Notes: a model not told the origin generated them from the letters alone. A DNA stretch of 64,000 nt from Vitis vinifera (GCF_030704535.1 NC_081818.1:22422001-22486000); one strand, 5' to 3'. Positions 1 to 11,894 are shown, counted from the stretch's first letter. Translations and numbers: made by a program.

Positions 1-176
1 TGAATGATTGTGTATAAATTTTGATGGATGTATTTTGTTATAAACAATAAAATCACTGCATAGAAGCTCAGATAAAATTAAGAGATTGGAGGAGGTGAGA
101 TGCATCATAATCGTAAATGAAATTAAAAGGCTAAATACTTAACAAATCATGCAGCAACAATCATGGAAAAAAGGGA
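1..176. other. Flank left of the CACTA element; nothing recognised
   Basis: AT-rich sequence without a convincing open reading frame, RNA gene or repeat border. It is the left flank of the element starting at 177. The last three bases before that element (GGA, 174-176) are the candidate left target-site copy. Confidence 0.5.
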
Positions 177-3100
177 CACTACAAAGAAAATGTAAAAAGA
201 TGACGTTTTTTAAGCATCAAGATAGATATAAGATGACGCTTTCCAAAAGCGTCATCTCTTAGACTGACATCTTATGAATTTCCAATTGTTGATGCTTTTC
301 AAAAGCACCATCTTCTTTGGCGGTTAACCATGACGCTCATAGAAAGCGTCATTATTCTAAACCTTGGCACTCTATAAGGGTCATTGTAAGTCTGCAATTT
401 CATTCATCTCAATATTGACACTCAATAAAGCATCATTGTATAGGTAGGAGCAACATCGACACTCATGATAAGTGTCATCTTATAGCATTTTTCAACCTTG
501 ACGCTCAAAAAAAGCATCATGTTCTTAAATCTTCAACCTTGATGCTTATGATAAGTGTCATCTTATAGCAATTTTCAACCTTGACACTCAAGAAAAGCAT
601 CATGTTCTTAAATCCTCAACCTTGATGCTTATGAAAAGCGTCATTGTATATTTTTAAAGTGACGTTGACACTCATAATAAGTGTCATCTTCTGCCTTTAT
701 ATCCTATGAGAACAAAGCATGATGCTTTAAAAAAGTGTCATCTTATCTCATTCGAAATTTTAATAACCCATAAAAGTCCTAATTATGCCCTATTTTATAA
801 TTTTTCACAAACAATGAATGAGTAATAAAAAGTTAATTTAAGAAAGTCCTAGGAGAAAAAGTACTAATTGTGGTGTTTCTCTTTCACTATTAAAGTTTAC
901 TAATAAACAGACATAATTAAATATGAATTTGCTTAGCATTAAATTTAGTTGAAATTGTTCAAAAAACTAAAAAATTTACAACTTCTTTTTCAACTTTGAG
1001 TTGTTCATAGTCTTTTGCTGCATCTAGTTCTACATCATCTTTCTTCAAAATGTATAAAGATGGTTACAAGTCACATTCTAGATGCTCAACCTGCAAAAAT
1101 AATTGAGAGGTTATATATAACTAATATTGACAAATAGTAAAATAAAAAAACAACTCTATAAATGAAATGTGTATATACCAATTTTTTAAATTTCCAAGAT
1201 ATATTTCTTCCACTGCAATAAATTTTAACATGTTGGAAGAACTAAACAAACCCCAATAATTTTGTTACACCAAATTTCTAAATATTCCTTGAACTCTTGT
1301 TATGTGTTTAAGAAAGCAATCAATAAACCACTTTCTAGTGTTTTCCCAAATGCTCTCTTTCTCTCGCATACACGGGCACAAAAGCAAATGCTTAGAAATA
1401 GGCAGTATTTTTGTTTGAAAGAAAATTCCCAAGAAAGAGAATTGCTACATTGAGCTGCACATTTTCAACTTGGATCAGCCTTCAATAACCAAAAGGGCCT
1501 CATACATTGGTTTTTTTTAAAAAGAGCACCATAAGAAGGAAAGGAAAAGTGAGACCAGTCATCACCAAACGCACAAGCAAAAATCTCTAGCAGCCATTAT
1601 GAGTCATTTTTCCTTGAAATTGCTTCCAAATGCAACCAGCAATACTATACATAAATTCAAAATATACTTCCTAAAAGCATAAACTAAATAGGTGTCACAT
1701 AGATGGACATTTGACCCTTTATCCTCTATATGATCCACCAACCCACTCCATCCTTTCATAGAAACGTGTTTGATTGCTATTTAAAAAATTTTTTAGTACC
1801 TAAATATCTCTGTTGCAACTGGCATGGATTCATCATACTCCTTGGCCCCACTGGCTATTGTCAAGTCAAGATGTGTTTCATTACCAAAGCATGCCTTCTT
1901 ACAAGAACTATAGTGGAAACTAGACCCTCACATAGATTCTCTGTCCATAACCATCCAATATAAACATTAAACTAAGTAAATGAGAATGACTAGCTTGTAA
2001 CTTGACAAAGAATAAATCAAAAGGTAATTTAAAAGGACATGACAGAATATCAATTAGCATATAAAAGGTGGAGGGTGCAGAAGAATTATCAGAAAAATAA
2101 AGACACGTCTTCATTTTAAGGCAATATGATATGGCTTACATTGATAAACCTAGATTACCATTCCATGTGAATGGTTGATAACAAATAGGACAAGCTAAAA
2201 TGCTCTTGCTGATGCTAACCTCCTTTTCAACTAAAATAGAATCCTGAACATAAGAAATAAGATACAATATATTGTGTCATGACAGGAAAAATTAATTATT
2301 TCGTAATTCCTCATGTGAACTGACTGTAATTGAAAAAATAAAAAGACATCATCTCATTAGCACCATATGATAATTTTCCTCACATTTTCCCTCAAAATTT
2401 CCAAAAACCAAACATAGGGAAAAAGAAAAATAAATTAAAGCATAAAAGATGAATTTGGTTGTATAGAATTTGCAGCCTTGGAATTGATAATTTTCCCCTT
2501 TTGTGGTGGATGCCCCAGTGTCAAGTCCACCGTTTGGTTGTTTTCTATACCAATTGGATTTCCAGTTGAATTTAAAAGCCATAAACCCAAATTCCCCAAG
2601 AACAAGTAAGCAACTCCAAGATAAAAGCCGGTTCTCCAGTTCCGTAAAAATTGAACTTTGAACCAAATCCAATTCTACCCAACCAAATGCAGCCTAATTC
2701 TTCAAGAACCATAAAAGAATAATGAATGAATCAAGAATGGACAAATACATTGAAAAAAAAAAAATCGGGAGTAGTACAAATTCTCAAAAAAACTAATCAT
2801 AAAGAATCACATATGAATTAAAACAATTCCTATGAATCTGTTTTATGCTCGATTGACCAAAAAAATATAATAGTAGAACTTGTTTTTTCTCTCACGTACG
2901 TTCATTGCACATGCGCACACAGTTACCAATTGACACAGCCACCAATTGCAATGGAAAATGGGGGTTGGTGGTTTTGGAGAGTGGAGGAATTTATTTTTAA
3001 AGGGACTTTCAACATGCACAGAAGGAGATGGGAATAAAAAAAAATGGAAAGATAAGGGGTGAGAAGACACAACCGAGAAGGAGGATGTCTTGAGGGTGGA

Positions 3101-3931
3101 GAAAACACACAACTGGAACTCTCCACTACCAGCCACAAGAAAAGTAAAAAAATGTGACCAAAACAGGGCACAAATGGGTAAATCAAAATGAACAAAACCC
3201 ACATTTCATGCCTAATCAACAAATCAAGAACAGAGTAGAACAGAGCATGTACCACGAACCGTGTTTCTTCTCCACTACAGCCCATAAAATTAGGGCACGA
3301 TTTGAAACTCGACCAACATCAGAACACTTGCAATAAATGATGAATATGGAGTTGAAAGAGTGGAGAATCACCTGATTTGTCGCTCGTTGGTGGAATTTGT
3401 AAGAGAAGAATGGAGTTTCAGTGCTTATTCTCTGTTATGAGAGTCACAAAATGGAGATTCAAAAATGATCTCCAGTTTTTAATACTTAAGATCTCACACT
3501 AAGGCTTGGAAACACACCGTCTAGCTAGATCTCCAATGTCAAGAGCCTCATCTGGAGTCATTGATCGATGTTGATTGCGGTTAACTGGGCTCCTAGGGTT
3601 TGTCGGGGTTTTGCGAAAATTGAGGGAATGTTTGGCACTATGAGGTCGTGGGTAAGAATGGGAAATTTTTGAGCCATATATAAAGGTGTTATTTTAATGT
3701 CACTTTTATAGAGTGCCAAGGTAAAAATTGATAAATGAAGACGCTTATATAAAACGTCGTGCTATAGGAAGCGCCATCATCCTTCAGCATAAAGCGCCAT
3801 GGTCTAAAATTTTCCTTTTAAACGCCAACTTCGACCACTTATTTACTCAACTGCCACTCTAAGAGCCAAGTTATGACGCTTATTTGAAAGCGCCAAGGAA
3901 TCAAGCACCATAAATTGTGTTTTTTGTAGTA
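177..3931. mobile_element. CACTA (En/Spm)-type DNA transposon, non-autonomous
   Basis: The left end reads CACTACAAAGAAAATG at 177. The right end, read on the minus strand from 3931, begins TACTACAAAAAACACA. These match as CACTA-type terminal inverted repeats with one changed outer base. The flanking triplets are GGA (174-176) and GTA (3932-3934), a 3 bp duplication with one mismatch. Both sub-terminal zones (about 205-740 and 3660-3915) are full of short direct and inverted repeats around a GACGCT/AGCGTCA core, as is usual for this superfamily. The 16 bp at 362-377 recurs exactly inverted at 3706-3721. At 3.75 kb it is much shorter than autonomous CACTA elements. The interior holds only small ORFs that I cannot relate to a transposase, so I call it a deletion derivative. 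Confidence 0.75.
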
Positions 3932-4021
3932 GTAGGAAAACCATGCAGACTTTTTGCAAGATATATATCAAATTTGTGCAGACTAAACCTAGCTCCATCT
4001 AACCTCAGCAATGCCCCTTTA

Positions 4022-4321
4022 AGTTATGTTTAGTTCCCCTGAATGTATTAAAGAAAGAAAAAAATCTTTAAAAAAAAAATATTTTATCATGTTTAGTTAT
4101 ATCACAGTAAATATAAAAGAAAATCAAATATAATTAAAATTAATTAAAAAAAATTATCTATTTTTAAATTATTAATCTTTATATTGAAAATTTAAAATAA
4201 GTAAAATAAATTTGAAATAGGATATAAAAATTATTTATTGACTTTAAATCTACTTTTTTTCCTCTCTATTTTCATTTTCCTTTAAATTTTTTCTCATGTT
4301 TTTCAAGAACCAAATATAGCC
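4022..4321. mobile_element. PIF/Harbinger-type MITE
   Basis: A 300 bp AT-rich, non-coding element is bounded by TTA at 4019-4021 and TTA at 4322-4324, the 3 bp target duplication typical of PIF/Harbinger. The ends AGTTATGTTTAGTTC (left) and GGCTATATTTGGTTC (right, reverse complement) agree at 11 of 15 positions, and every mismatch is a transition. A related sequence lies at 12938-13170. Confidence 0.65.
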
Positions 4322-4324
4322 TTA

Positions 4325-4950
4325 GGAGAATTTTGTGTCCGAGTAATTGATAATGAAATGAAATGTCAATATCTAATTGTATTGGTGTTGCATCACATTG
4401 TTAGGCTTGTCAAGGTAGTAATTGCATTGATGAGCAAGAAGAACTAGAGTGTTTGGTCCAATTGAATACTTTCACTTATTGACTTAAGTTGACTTTAAGT
4501 TAAATTATTCTTAAATGATTTACTTAAGGCAGCTTAGTCAATTAGAGTTAGTTTACAAAACTATTAGGATTGGTTAGCTTTGAAATTAATTAGGAGTTCA
4601 TTACATATGAAAGAGTTATTTAAGACAAGGGTGTAATATGTATTTTTTTCAAGTCTTTATAAAAAAAAAGCTCACTTCAAGTCCTTTTATGCCTTTGTTT
4701 TATGGGGACAAGGTGCATCTATTTTTCTCACCTTGGACTGTGATGAAGTTAAGTTTTTTCTAGTATTTGAAAATGCAGAAAGGCCAAAAAAATGGAGAAT
4801 AGAGAGAGATGAGGAAATAAATTTAGTCAGGGAAGTAAGAAGGGAACTACGAGAAACTACTCAATTACTAAGAGGTCAAGGTTCAAGGAGATCAAGGAGT
4901 AACTAGGCCTATGAAAAATCCAATCATTCTTAGAGGAGAGCTCGCCTAAC
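4325..4950. other. Non-coding lead-in to the gypsy remnant
   Basis: No gene is visible. The stretch runs directly into gag-like coding sequence and may be the decayed LTR or leader of that element. I could not find a matching right-hand LTR, so this stays a guess. Confidence 0.3.
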
Positions 4951-7010
4951 TAGGGCAGTTATGAGTCAAATGGAAGCTACGAGGAGATTCATGGTGATGC
5001 AACCCCCAACATTTATTGGGCAACCAAATGTTATGGTGGTAGAAAATTGGTTGAGCCATGTTAAAAGAATATTGGAGGGTTTGGACATTCTAGAAAACAG
5101 AAAGGTCAACTTGACAATGTGTATGTTAATAGATAAAGTAGACTTTTGGTGAGAGACAATGAAAAGAATATATGACACATATGCGATGAATTGGGAGTAA
5201 TTTAAAAGGATTTTTTTAAAAAAAAATTTTTGGGGAAATGGCTAAGCATGCCAAGAGGATGAAGTTTGAGTATATTATCTAAGAAACCATAACAATGTTA
5301 AAGTATGAGTCTTATTTTTCTGAATTGTCCAAATTTGCTTTAGGTATGATCAATAAGAAAGGAAAAAATGCAAGAAAGTTCCAACAAGGATTGAGGCCTA
5401 CTATTAGAAATATGGTGGTTCCATTAGCCATAAGGGACTTACCTGAGTTAGTCAAAAAAACCTTGCTGGTTGAAGAAGATATAGATGATACCAACCAAAT
5501 TCAAAAACAAAAGGGAGATGGGAAGGGGAAGCAAAAAAAAAAAAACTCCTAGATGAGGCCTCAAAATCAATAGTAGAAGCAACAAGGCCAACAATATGAT
5601 AAGCATTTGTCATTTTGTGTTAGCAAAGAACAAATGTTCAAAGGGCAAAAGCCACTAAAGCATGTTTTGGTTGTAGGGTAGGAGACCATTTGTAGAGGGT
5701 TTACCTATGAAAAGGTGCATTCAAATCTAGTTTCATCCTCAAGAAGGCCCTCAACAAAGGCTAGTCTTACCCTTTCAGCCTCCCCAAGTTCAATTGTCTT
5801 GCTACTAGGTACCTTAATTACCCCCGATAATGTAGGGAACTAGGACAACTACTACAACTAGCCAAGTTAGATCATCTCAGGAATCAAGTGCTAAAGATAG
5901 AGGGAGATAAGCATCATCTAGAGTTTTTGCACTAATCCTAGTAGAACTAAAGGACAATGCCATTTTGGGAGAAGGTATGATTTCGGTCTTTAGTCATTTG
6001 GTGCATATTTTGTTTGATACGGGTGCAACACATTCTTTTTTCTCTATATCTTGTGCATATACATTGGGGTGAAAATAGACATGGTAGAAAACCTACAATA
6101 AATTATCTCCCCTGTGGGCATGAATTCTAGAGTTGATAGAATATGTAAAAGATGTGTTATCACCTTAACAAATAAAGTGTTCCAAATTGATTAGAGGGTT
6201 CTAGACATGATTGGATATGATGTTATCTTAGGTATGGATTGGTTACTAGTATATAGAAAACTTATTGATTGTCATCATCGTATGATAATATTTTATTTGC
6301 CATATGGATTTGAGATTTGTTTTGTTGGGGGAAAGTGTGTTAATTAGCCATTTACACTATCTAATCCATGTTATCAACATTGATTAAGGAAAATATCAAT
6401 AAGTTCTCTACTATGTCTCTATAGTAAGATAAAAAAACCCCAAAAGGATATTATAGAAATTTCAATGTTAAAAAAGTTTCACTATGTATTTTTAGATGAA
6501 CTGATGAGTTTATCACCACATAGAGTTTGATTTTTCTCTTGAGATATACCCAAGAATAGATCCCATTTCAATGGCACCCTATAGGATGGCCCCTCTTGAG
6601 TTGAAAGAATTGAAAATTCAATTAGAAAAATTATTTAATAAGGGTTTTATTCGGCTAATTACATCACCATAAGGAGCCCTAGCGTTATTTGTGAAAAAGA
6701 AAGATGGCACCTTAAGGTTATTTATTGATTATAAGAAGTTGAATAGAGATACTATGAAAAATAAATAATATCTTCCAAGAATACATAATTTATTTTATTA
6801 GTTGAAGGAAGCCCAGTATTTTGGTAAGATTGATTTTAGAACTAGGTACCATTAACTAAGGTTTAAAGAGAAAGATATCCCTAAAATAGTATTTAGAAAT
6901 GGATATGGGCCTTATGGATTCTTAGTCATGCCTTTTGAACTAAAAAATGTTTCTACTGCCTTCATGGATTTAATGAATAAAATATTTTATGCTTCTTGGA
7001 TCAATTTGAG
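4950..7010 (+). pseudogene. Ty3/gypsy retrotransposon remnant (gag, protease, partial RT)
   Basis: A decayed gag-pol with many stops and frame changes. A gag-like capsid segment (retrotrans_gag type) begins near 4961 with a QPPTF..GQP..VVENWL pattern and continues at 5295-5550. A protease active site reading DTGATHSF sits near 6015-6045. The N-terminal half of a reverse transcriptase runs from about 6570 to 7000, with recognisable [23 protein letters not shown] and YGFLVMPF segments. The YxDD core, RNase H and integrase are missing, because homology stops at a T-rich run (about 7007-7026) and copia-type sequence follows. It cannot produce protein and is a fossil. Confidence 0.8.
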
Positions 7011-7974
7011 TTTTTTTTTTTTTTTTCTTTTGGACGATGGCATAAGAACCAGAATGAAAACTTATGTCACTACCATCTAAAAGAAAAACTATTGGAAACA
7101 AGTAAGTCTATAATATCAAACATGATAGCAATGACCAAGTGGAGCGGTATCATGCAAGATTGTGGTTAAAGGATCTACTCAAAAAGAAGGTGTTAATTTC
7201 AATGAGATCTTTTCTCCAATTGTTCGACTTACATCCATTCAAGTAGTCCTAGCTATGTGTGCTAAATTTGATTTACACCTTGACCAATTAAATGCAAAAA
7301 TTATGTTTATTTATAAAGAGCATAGCAAACTCAATTTAGACCATTGTATATATTATGAAAGGTTTAAGGTTGATGATTTATTATCTTGTTGTTATACGTA
7401 GATAAGATGTTGGTTGTAAGTCCCAACAAAGATTGAGTTCAAAACTTAAAGGCACAATTGGCTAAGATATTTGAAATGAAGGATCTAGGACTATCGAACA
7501 AGATTCTAAGGATTCAAATTCACCAAGATAGACAAAACAAAAAGATTTGACTTTCATAGAAAAACCATTTGAAGAAAATTTTACGTTGCTTCAGCATGCA
7601 TGATTGTAAGACAGTGTCTACCCTACTTCCTATGAATTACAAATTATCTTCAAGTATGAGTCCTAGTAATGAAGCAGAGAATATGAAACTATCTCGATAC
7701 ATTAGCAATGGGAAGCTTAATGTTTGCTATAATTTGTGCAAGACCAAACATTGCATAAGCAGTGGGAGCAATAAGTCGGTTCATGGAAAACCTAGGAAGA
7801 AAGCATTGGAATATAGTTAAGAAAATACTTAGATACATCAAAAGAACCTCAAATGTTGCATTATGTTTTGGATAATCAGTATTCATCATTAAAGGTTGTA
7901 TTGATTCAGATTTTGTAGGTGATCTTAACAAAAAGAAATCTACTATGGGTTATATGTTCACACTTATAGGAGAA

Positions 7975-8058
7975 GTTGTACAAAACTCCAAATTGCTGTT
8001 TTTGAAAATTGTTCTGAAAAACAGTTTTTTAGAATAGTTTTTGGTGTTTTAAAAAATA

Positions 8059-8092
<34 letters not shown>

Positions 8093-9145
8093 TGTGTTTG
8101 GGAACTGAATTCTAGAAAACAGTTTTTGCTCTGAAAAACCAAAAAAAAAAAAAAAAAAAAACATGTTTTGTTGAATTAATAAAAAAGTTTTTTAGAGCAA
8201 GTAAAATAAAAAATATGTTTGGATGTTTTTTTTCATTTAATAAAGTGTTTTCTTCAATTAATTTGATATTATAAATATATAAATAATTTTTATATGTATA
8301 ATTCATTTAAATTAAAAAAAAATATTCCATTTAAACTAAATGGACTTTGTGGGCCTTGTTCTAGCCCAAATACTAAAGCCCATAATTCTCTTCTTCTCCA
8401 TCTAGAAACCTAAAGCCATTTTCTCCTCCATCTCAGTTTCAAAACGCCAAGTTTCAGTTTCTTTTCTCTTTACTTTCCCTCTCTGGATTTTCTCAGTAAA
8501 CAAACATGGGAGACAGTCAATACTCATTCTTCCTCACCACTTTCAGGTAAGTGATTGATTCACTAGATTCACATGCAAAGACTCACATCTCTATGTGTGT
8601 CATGAGACAGTCCTTTGGGAAAGCTGGTTATCGAGCACACATTGACCGCCATTGGATTAAGTCAAACATCTCTAGGGATCAAAGGTATATTCACCATTTT
8701 TATTTGTTTCTTAGAAACTCTTTTTTTTTTTTAATTTGGAATTCTTTTTATTGTAATGGTCTTATTCATTTTGTTTTAATTCTCTAGAATGTTTGGAGTC
8801 ATTTTTGGTTTATGGTTTGAGCAATTTGAATTAGACCTCTGTCTGGTTGCCTCAACGTTAGTGTTGGAGGAGAAACCACTGTGCTGAAGGAGAAACCACT
8901 AGAGAAAAGTGAGAACAAGGAGAAGAAAAACACAGAGAACAACTTGTTCTCTAATGTCTTTTTTTTTGTTCTTTAAACAATCCAAAAAACAAGGAAAACA
9001 ACATTTTTTTTGTTTTCTAAAAAGAGTCATTTTAAGAACACGAGGAACAATTAAAACAAAAACTACTTCCTCTATCAAACAGATTTTTAGTGTTTTTTGT
9101 TTTCAATAACAGAAAACGATTTTTGAAAACAGCAACCAAACAGAC
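7975..9145. mobile_element. Non-autonomous inverted-repeat transposon with captured gene sequence
   Basis: This ~1.17 kb block splits the copia RNase H coding sequence, so it is a later insertion. Its ends are imperfect inverted repeats sharing TTGCTGTTTT followed by a similar A/T-rich stretch (left near 7992, right near 9120-9133 on the opposite strand). The interior holds a (TG)n tract at about 8060-8090, an exon-like segment of a proteasome alpha-2 gene at 8335-8546, and a second exon-like stretch (8600-8682) that I do not recognise. It has no transposase. The exact ends and the target duplication are not clear, so the superfamily (hAT or Mutator) is undecided. Confidence 0.65.
8506..8546 (+). 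pseudogene. PAB1: Captured first exon of proteasome subunit alpha type-2
   Basis: The 41 bp after the ATG at 8506 read MGDSQYSFFLTTF plus a split codon AG. They are followed exactly by a consensus splice donor GTAAGT at 8547. The N-terminus of the 20S proteasome alpha-2 subunit (PAB1 in Arabidopsis) is MGDSQYSFSLTTFS, so only one residue differs, and the split serine codon agrees with an AG-ending exon. The preceding 8335-8505 looks like a C/T-rich plant 5' leader. The remaining exons are absent. I read it as a host-gene fragment carried inside the surrounding transposon. It is unlikely to encode anything functional. Confidence 0.75.
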
Positions 9146-9470
9146 CTTATATCTCCATCTTTAACAAAATAGAATTCATGGCAGCTATGTACACAAGCTT
9201 GCAAAGGAAGCTATCTAGATCAAAAAGTCATTGGAGGAGCTTGAGCGCAAACAAGAGAAGATTTCTCTATTCTGTGATAGTCAAGTACCTTGCACATTGC
9301 AAGGAATCTAGCCTTTCATATTAAGACTAAGCATATAAGAGTTCAATATCACCTTGTTCAAGAAACGGTGGAAGAAGGAACTGTGAAAATGCAAAGTATC
9401 CATACGAATAACAATCTAGTAGATACCTTGATAAAACCAATTAATATTGACAAATTTGGCTAGTGTAGAT

Positions 9471-9868
9471 CCTCCTATGGTTTGACGGTAACACAAGCAA
9501 CATGTGATAAGGCAAGACATAAAAAACTGACTTCAAGTGGAAAAATATTAAGGTTGAAGTCATTTCATATTAGCTAGGAGTCAAAAGGGGAGAGTTTCCT
9601 TGTACTATAAAAGGAGGCATCCACCCCTTACACTATTCATCTCAAAAAAAAAGTTTTCATCATTTTATAAGTTTTTATATTCTTTCCTTTTAATTAGAGG
9701 GCAATTATAATTTTGTCTTCATAGCGAATATTTTTCGGTCTTGGCTCGTGGAGGTTTCCTTCATTATTAGGAAAGCTTTACCACACAAGTACTTTTATCC
9801 ATTATTTTATTTATTACTCTATTTTCTTTTTATTGTTCCATTTTCAAATTATTTCTACAGCTATCATT
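9471..9868 (+). mobile_element. Probable 3' LTR of the copia remnant
   Basis: The segment follows directly on the last copia coding motifs and contains a TATAAAAGG box at about 9617 and a T-rich leader, as expected of an LTR with its promoter. No second copy is present in the window, so the call rests on position and composition. Confidence 0.4.
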
Positions 9869-9870
9869 CC

Positions 9871-10255
9871 ATTGATCTACCTTACTTTGCATCCAATCAG
9901 ACAATAATTTGAAGCCCAGAAACCTCACCGGATCCACCCTTATTACCACCCACTTGCACCAACTTCACCGCCAGAACCGTGAAGCACAAGAGCCCTAGTA
10001 TTAATAAGAACGTCACACACTGATACAAACACAGCATGGATGTGGCTCGACAACAGGAACCAATCATCCATATGAGGGATGCCACATAAATGAAGATCCG
10101 ATCCCCAGAGCCAAAAGTGGCCCTAGAAGGTAGTTAGTGCAAGTTGTATGCACTACATAATACCGGAGAAGTATACCTATAGCAAGAATAGGAAGCGAGA
10201 TTATGAAAATGACCAAGTTTGAGCAGGCAGGCAAGAAGCGAGCGGCCCCAGACAT
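9871..10255 (-). pseudogene. Tetraspanin gene fragment, broken partial duplicate
   Basis: From the ATG at 10255 the reading frame gives a first transmembrane segment (NLVIFIISLPILAIGILL) and the start of a second. A 5 bp tandem duplication (GGATC twice, about 10095-10104) then shifts the frame. The next frame resumes with SLIWMIGSCCRAT and a third membrane segment. A second frameshift lies before a remnant of the large extracellular loop (SDWMQSK). The piece resembles exon 1 of the tetraspanin at 10946-11894, 690 bp upstream in transcription terms, and has no exon 2. It ends where the copia LTR begins. It looks like an incomplete tandem duplicate. Confidence 0.75.
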
Positions 10256-10945
10256 TTTTCTCAGGTATCAATGCAATTTGTATCTGAGAATGAGAGGCAG
10301 AAGATGATAGGATTTTGAGGTCAATGAAGGGGGACAATGATTTAAATAGAGAGCTTGGAGAGGGAGATGGAGAAGGCTCAAACGAACATGAACAATTTTC
10401 CCATTTCTCTTCATTTTTCCTTAAAAAAAAAAAAATAGATAAAATGTTTTTGCCCCAATGATAACATCATTCTGTACCCCTTGCCTGCCTTGTTCTAAGA
10501 GATTAGGTTGATGATAATTAATTCCAAGTCATAGTGTTATTTTTAAGAAATATTTACGAAAAAAATAAGTTGAGAACATTCCAATTTTTTAACATACTTA
10601 TATTGTGAAAAAAAATCGTAGAACGGTTTTAAAAATGGTTATAAAAGTTTATGTTTTGAAAACGGCTTTAAAAAACATTCCAAATAGATCCTAATTTTTC
10701 TTACATTTCCTGTCATCCTAAAGAGATGGAAAAATATCCAATCATGCATACACTTAAACTTATGGTTATCTCCAACTGAGTTTCTCTAGAGTCTAGTTTA
10801 CTCCTTTGTTATTCAACATTGGTAGGAAGGAAATGGAAGCAACATATATACATAAATTAGTAACAGTTTTAATCAAATAGCTAGCTTGTCCCAAATCCAG
10901 TGAAAGACATCAAAGGATTGTCAACAAAATAATAAGGTAGTTCAG
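10256..10945. other. Spacer between the tetraspanin fragment and the tetraspanin gene
   Basis: No gene seen. It must include the 3' UTR of the tetraspanin gene at its right end. An AT-rich repeat-like stretch lies at about 10530-10690, of a type common in the window's intergenic DNA. Confidence 0.4.
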
Positions 10946-11894
10946 CTAAAATTGATCTTTACGTCTTATCTGGAACAGACCAACAGCTTGGCTACTTCTG
11001 CAAGCAAGGCAACCGATGATGAAGTTGATGATGAGGAAGGAAACAAGGCAGATACTGAAAGTGGTTAGCTTCCTCCAGTCATTCTTTAGCCTCGCAAGAA
11101 ACCCAGCTTTGCATGAATAGCAATAATAGCAGAGTCTGTTTGGTTTGCTGCTCCACATAAGACAATCGTGATGGTTAGAAGCTAGGCCTGATTTCGGAAT
11201 TGTCCAGATGCTACCATTCTTTAAGACAAAACCACACTGAGAAGGAGGCATGCAGCAACCATTCTGTAGAAAAAAAATAAACTAAGAAATAAAATATCTA
11301 ATTTCAGACCTGTAGAAATGAACCCAACAGCTAGCCATTGATATGGAGCTTCAGTTGATCATAAATTCCGAGTTGCAGATACTAAAAACATCAATTAAAG
11401 TATTGCATGAGAGAGACCTTAATGGGAAGGAATACTCCAGGCTTGCCCCCGGAAATGGCTGGGTCTGAGCAAATTTTACTCTCAGTGAGACAGCTTCTGA
11501 TACCAATCCAGTTGCTTTCATCAACCAATCTACACTGCAACCAATCCGAGAACTGTTTGAGCCTAGGGTCTTCCCCTGTTCCACATTTGCTACCACTCTC
11601 TTCCGTCACAATGAACATAAATACAGTGAAGCAGCAGAGAACAAGTATTAACAAGAACATCAGCCATTGATATAACCAGAGCATGAACGTAACCCCACAC
11701 CACAAACCAGTCATGCCCGCGAGGGAGACCAGGAGGAGGAAGATCCCAAGCACCCACATGGGTACTTCTAGATAGGTACTGCACCTTGTATGCCCGTAAT
11801 ATCGCAGAATCACGGCTGCAGCAAGGACGGGCAGGGAGCTTAAGAATGTGAGAAAATTTGAGCAGGCGAACATGCCACTACAGGCTCCAAGCAT
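10946..11894 (-). CDS. Tetraspanin (plant TET family), two exons
   Basis: Exon 1 is 11894-11418 and exon 2 is 11263-10946. Both intron borders are GT/AG, and the join is in phase 0, giving 264 residues. Tetraspanins are four-pass membrane proteins that organise plasma-membrane microdomains and vesicle traffic. Visible are TM1 (about residues 12-33), TM2 (about 46-66), TM3 (about 71-95), a large extracellular loop and TM4 (about 225-247). The loop begins with a plant-type segment (DWLQCR, SCL, C) and contains GCCMPPSQCGF at the start of exon 2, the plant GCC(K/M)PPS signature. Length and the two-exon structure fit the TET family. It looks closest to the TET8-like group, though the N-terminus is unusual in starting MLGACSGMF. 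A broken partial copy lies just downstream. Confidence 0.88.

Larger units (their letters stand above)
7075..9470 (+). pseudogene. Ty1/copia retrotransposon remnant (RT and RNase H), interrupted
   Basis: Copia-type reverse transcriptase is visible from about 7110. The ORF at 7162-7401 contains TQKEGVNFNEIFSPIV, a hallmark of copia RT. Catalytic-loop remnants (VDD) follow near 7370-7410, and the connection region lies at 7569-7820. RNase H starts at about 7900, is cut near 7975 by a later insertion, and resumes at 9150 with EFMAA and a KTKHIR-like segment, ending at about 9460. Frameshifts and stops are frequent. The left edge abuts the gypsy remnant, so the 5' half of this element (gag, integrase) is missing. 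Confidence 0.8.

Noticed and set aside
2349..3285. Overlapping minus-strand ORFs of 107-120 codons in the CACTA element
   Set aside because: They overlap in different frames, have biased composition and show no transposase motif, so they look like chance open frames.
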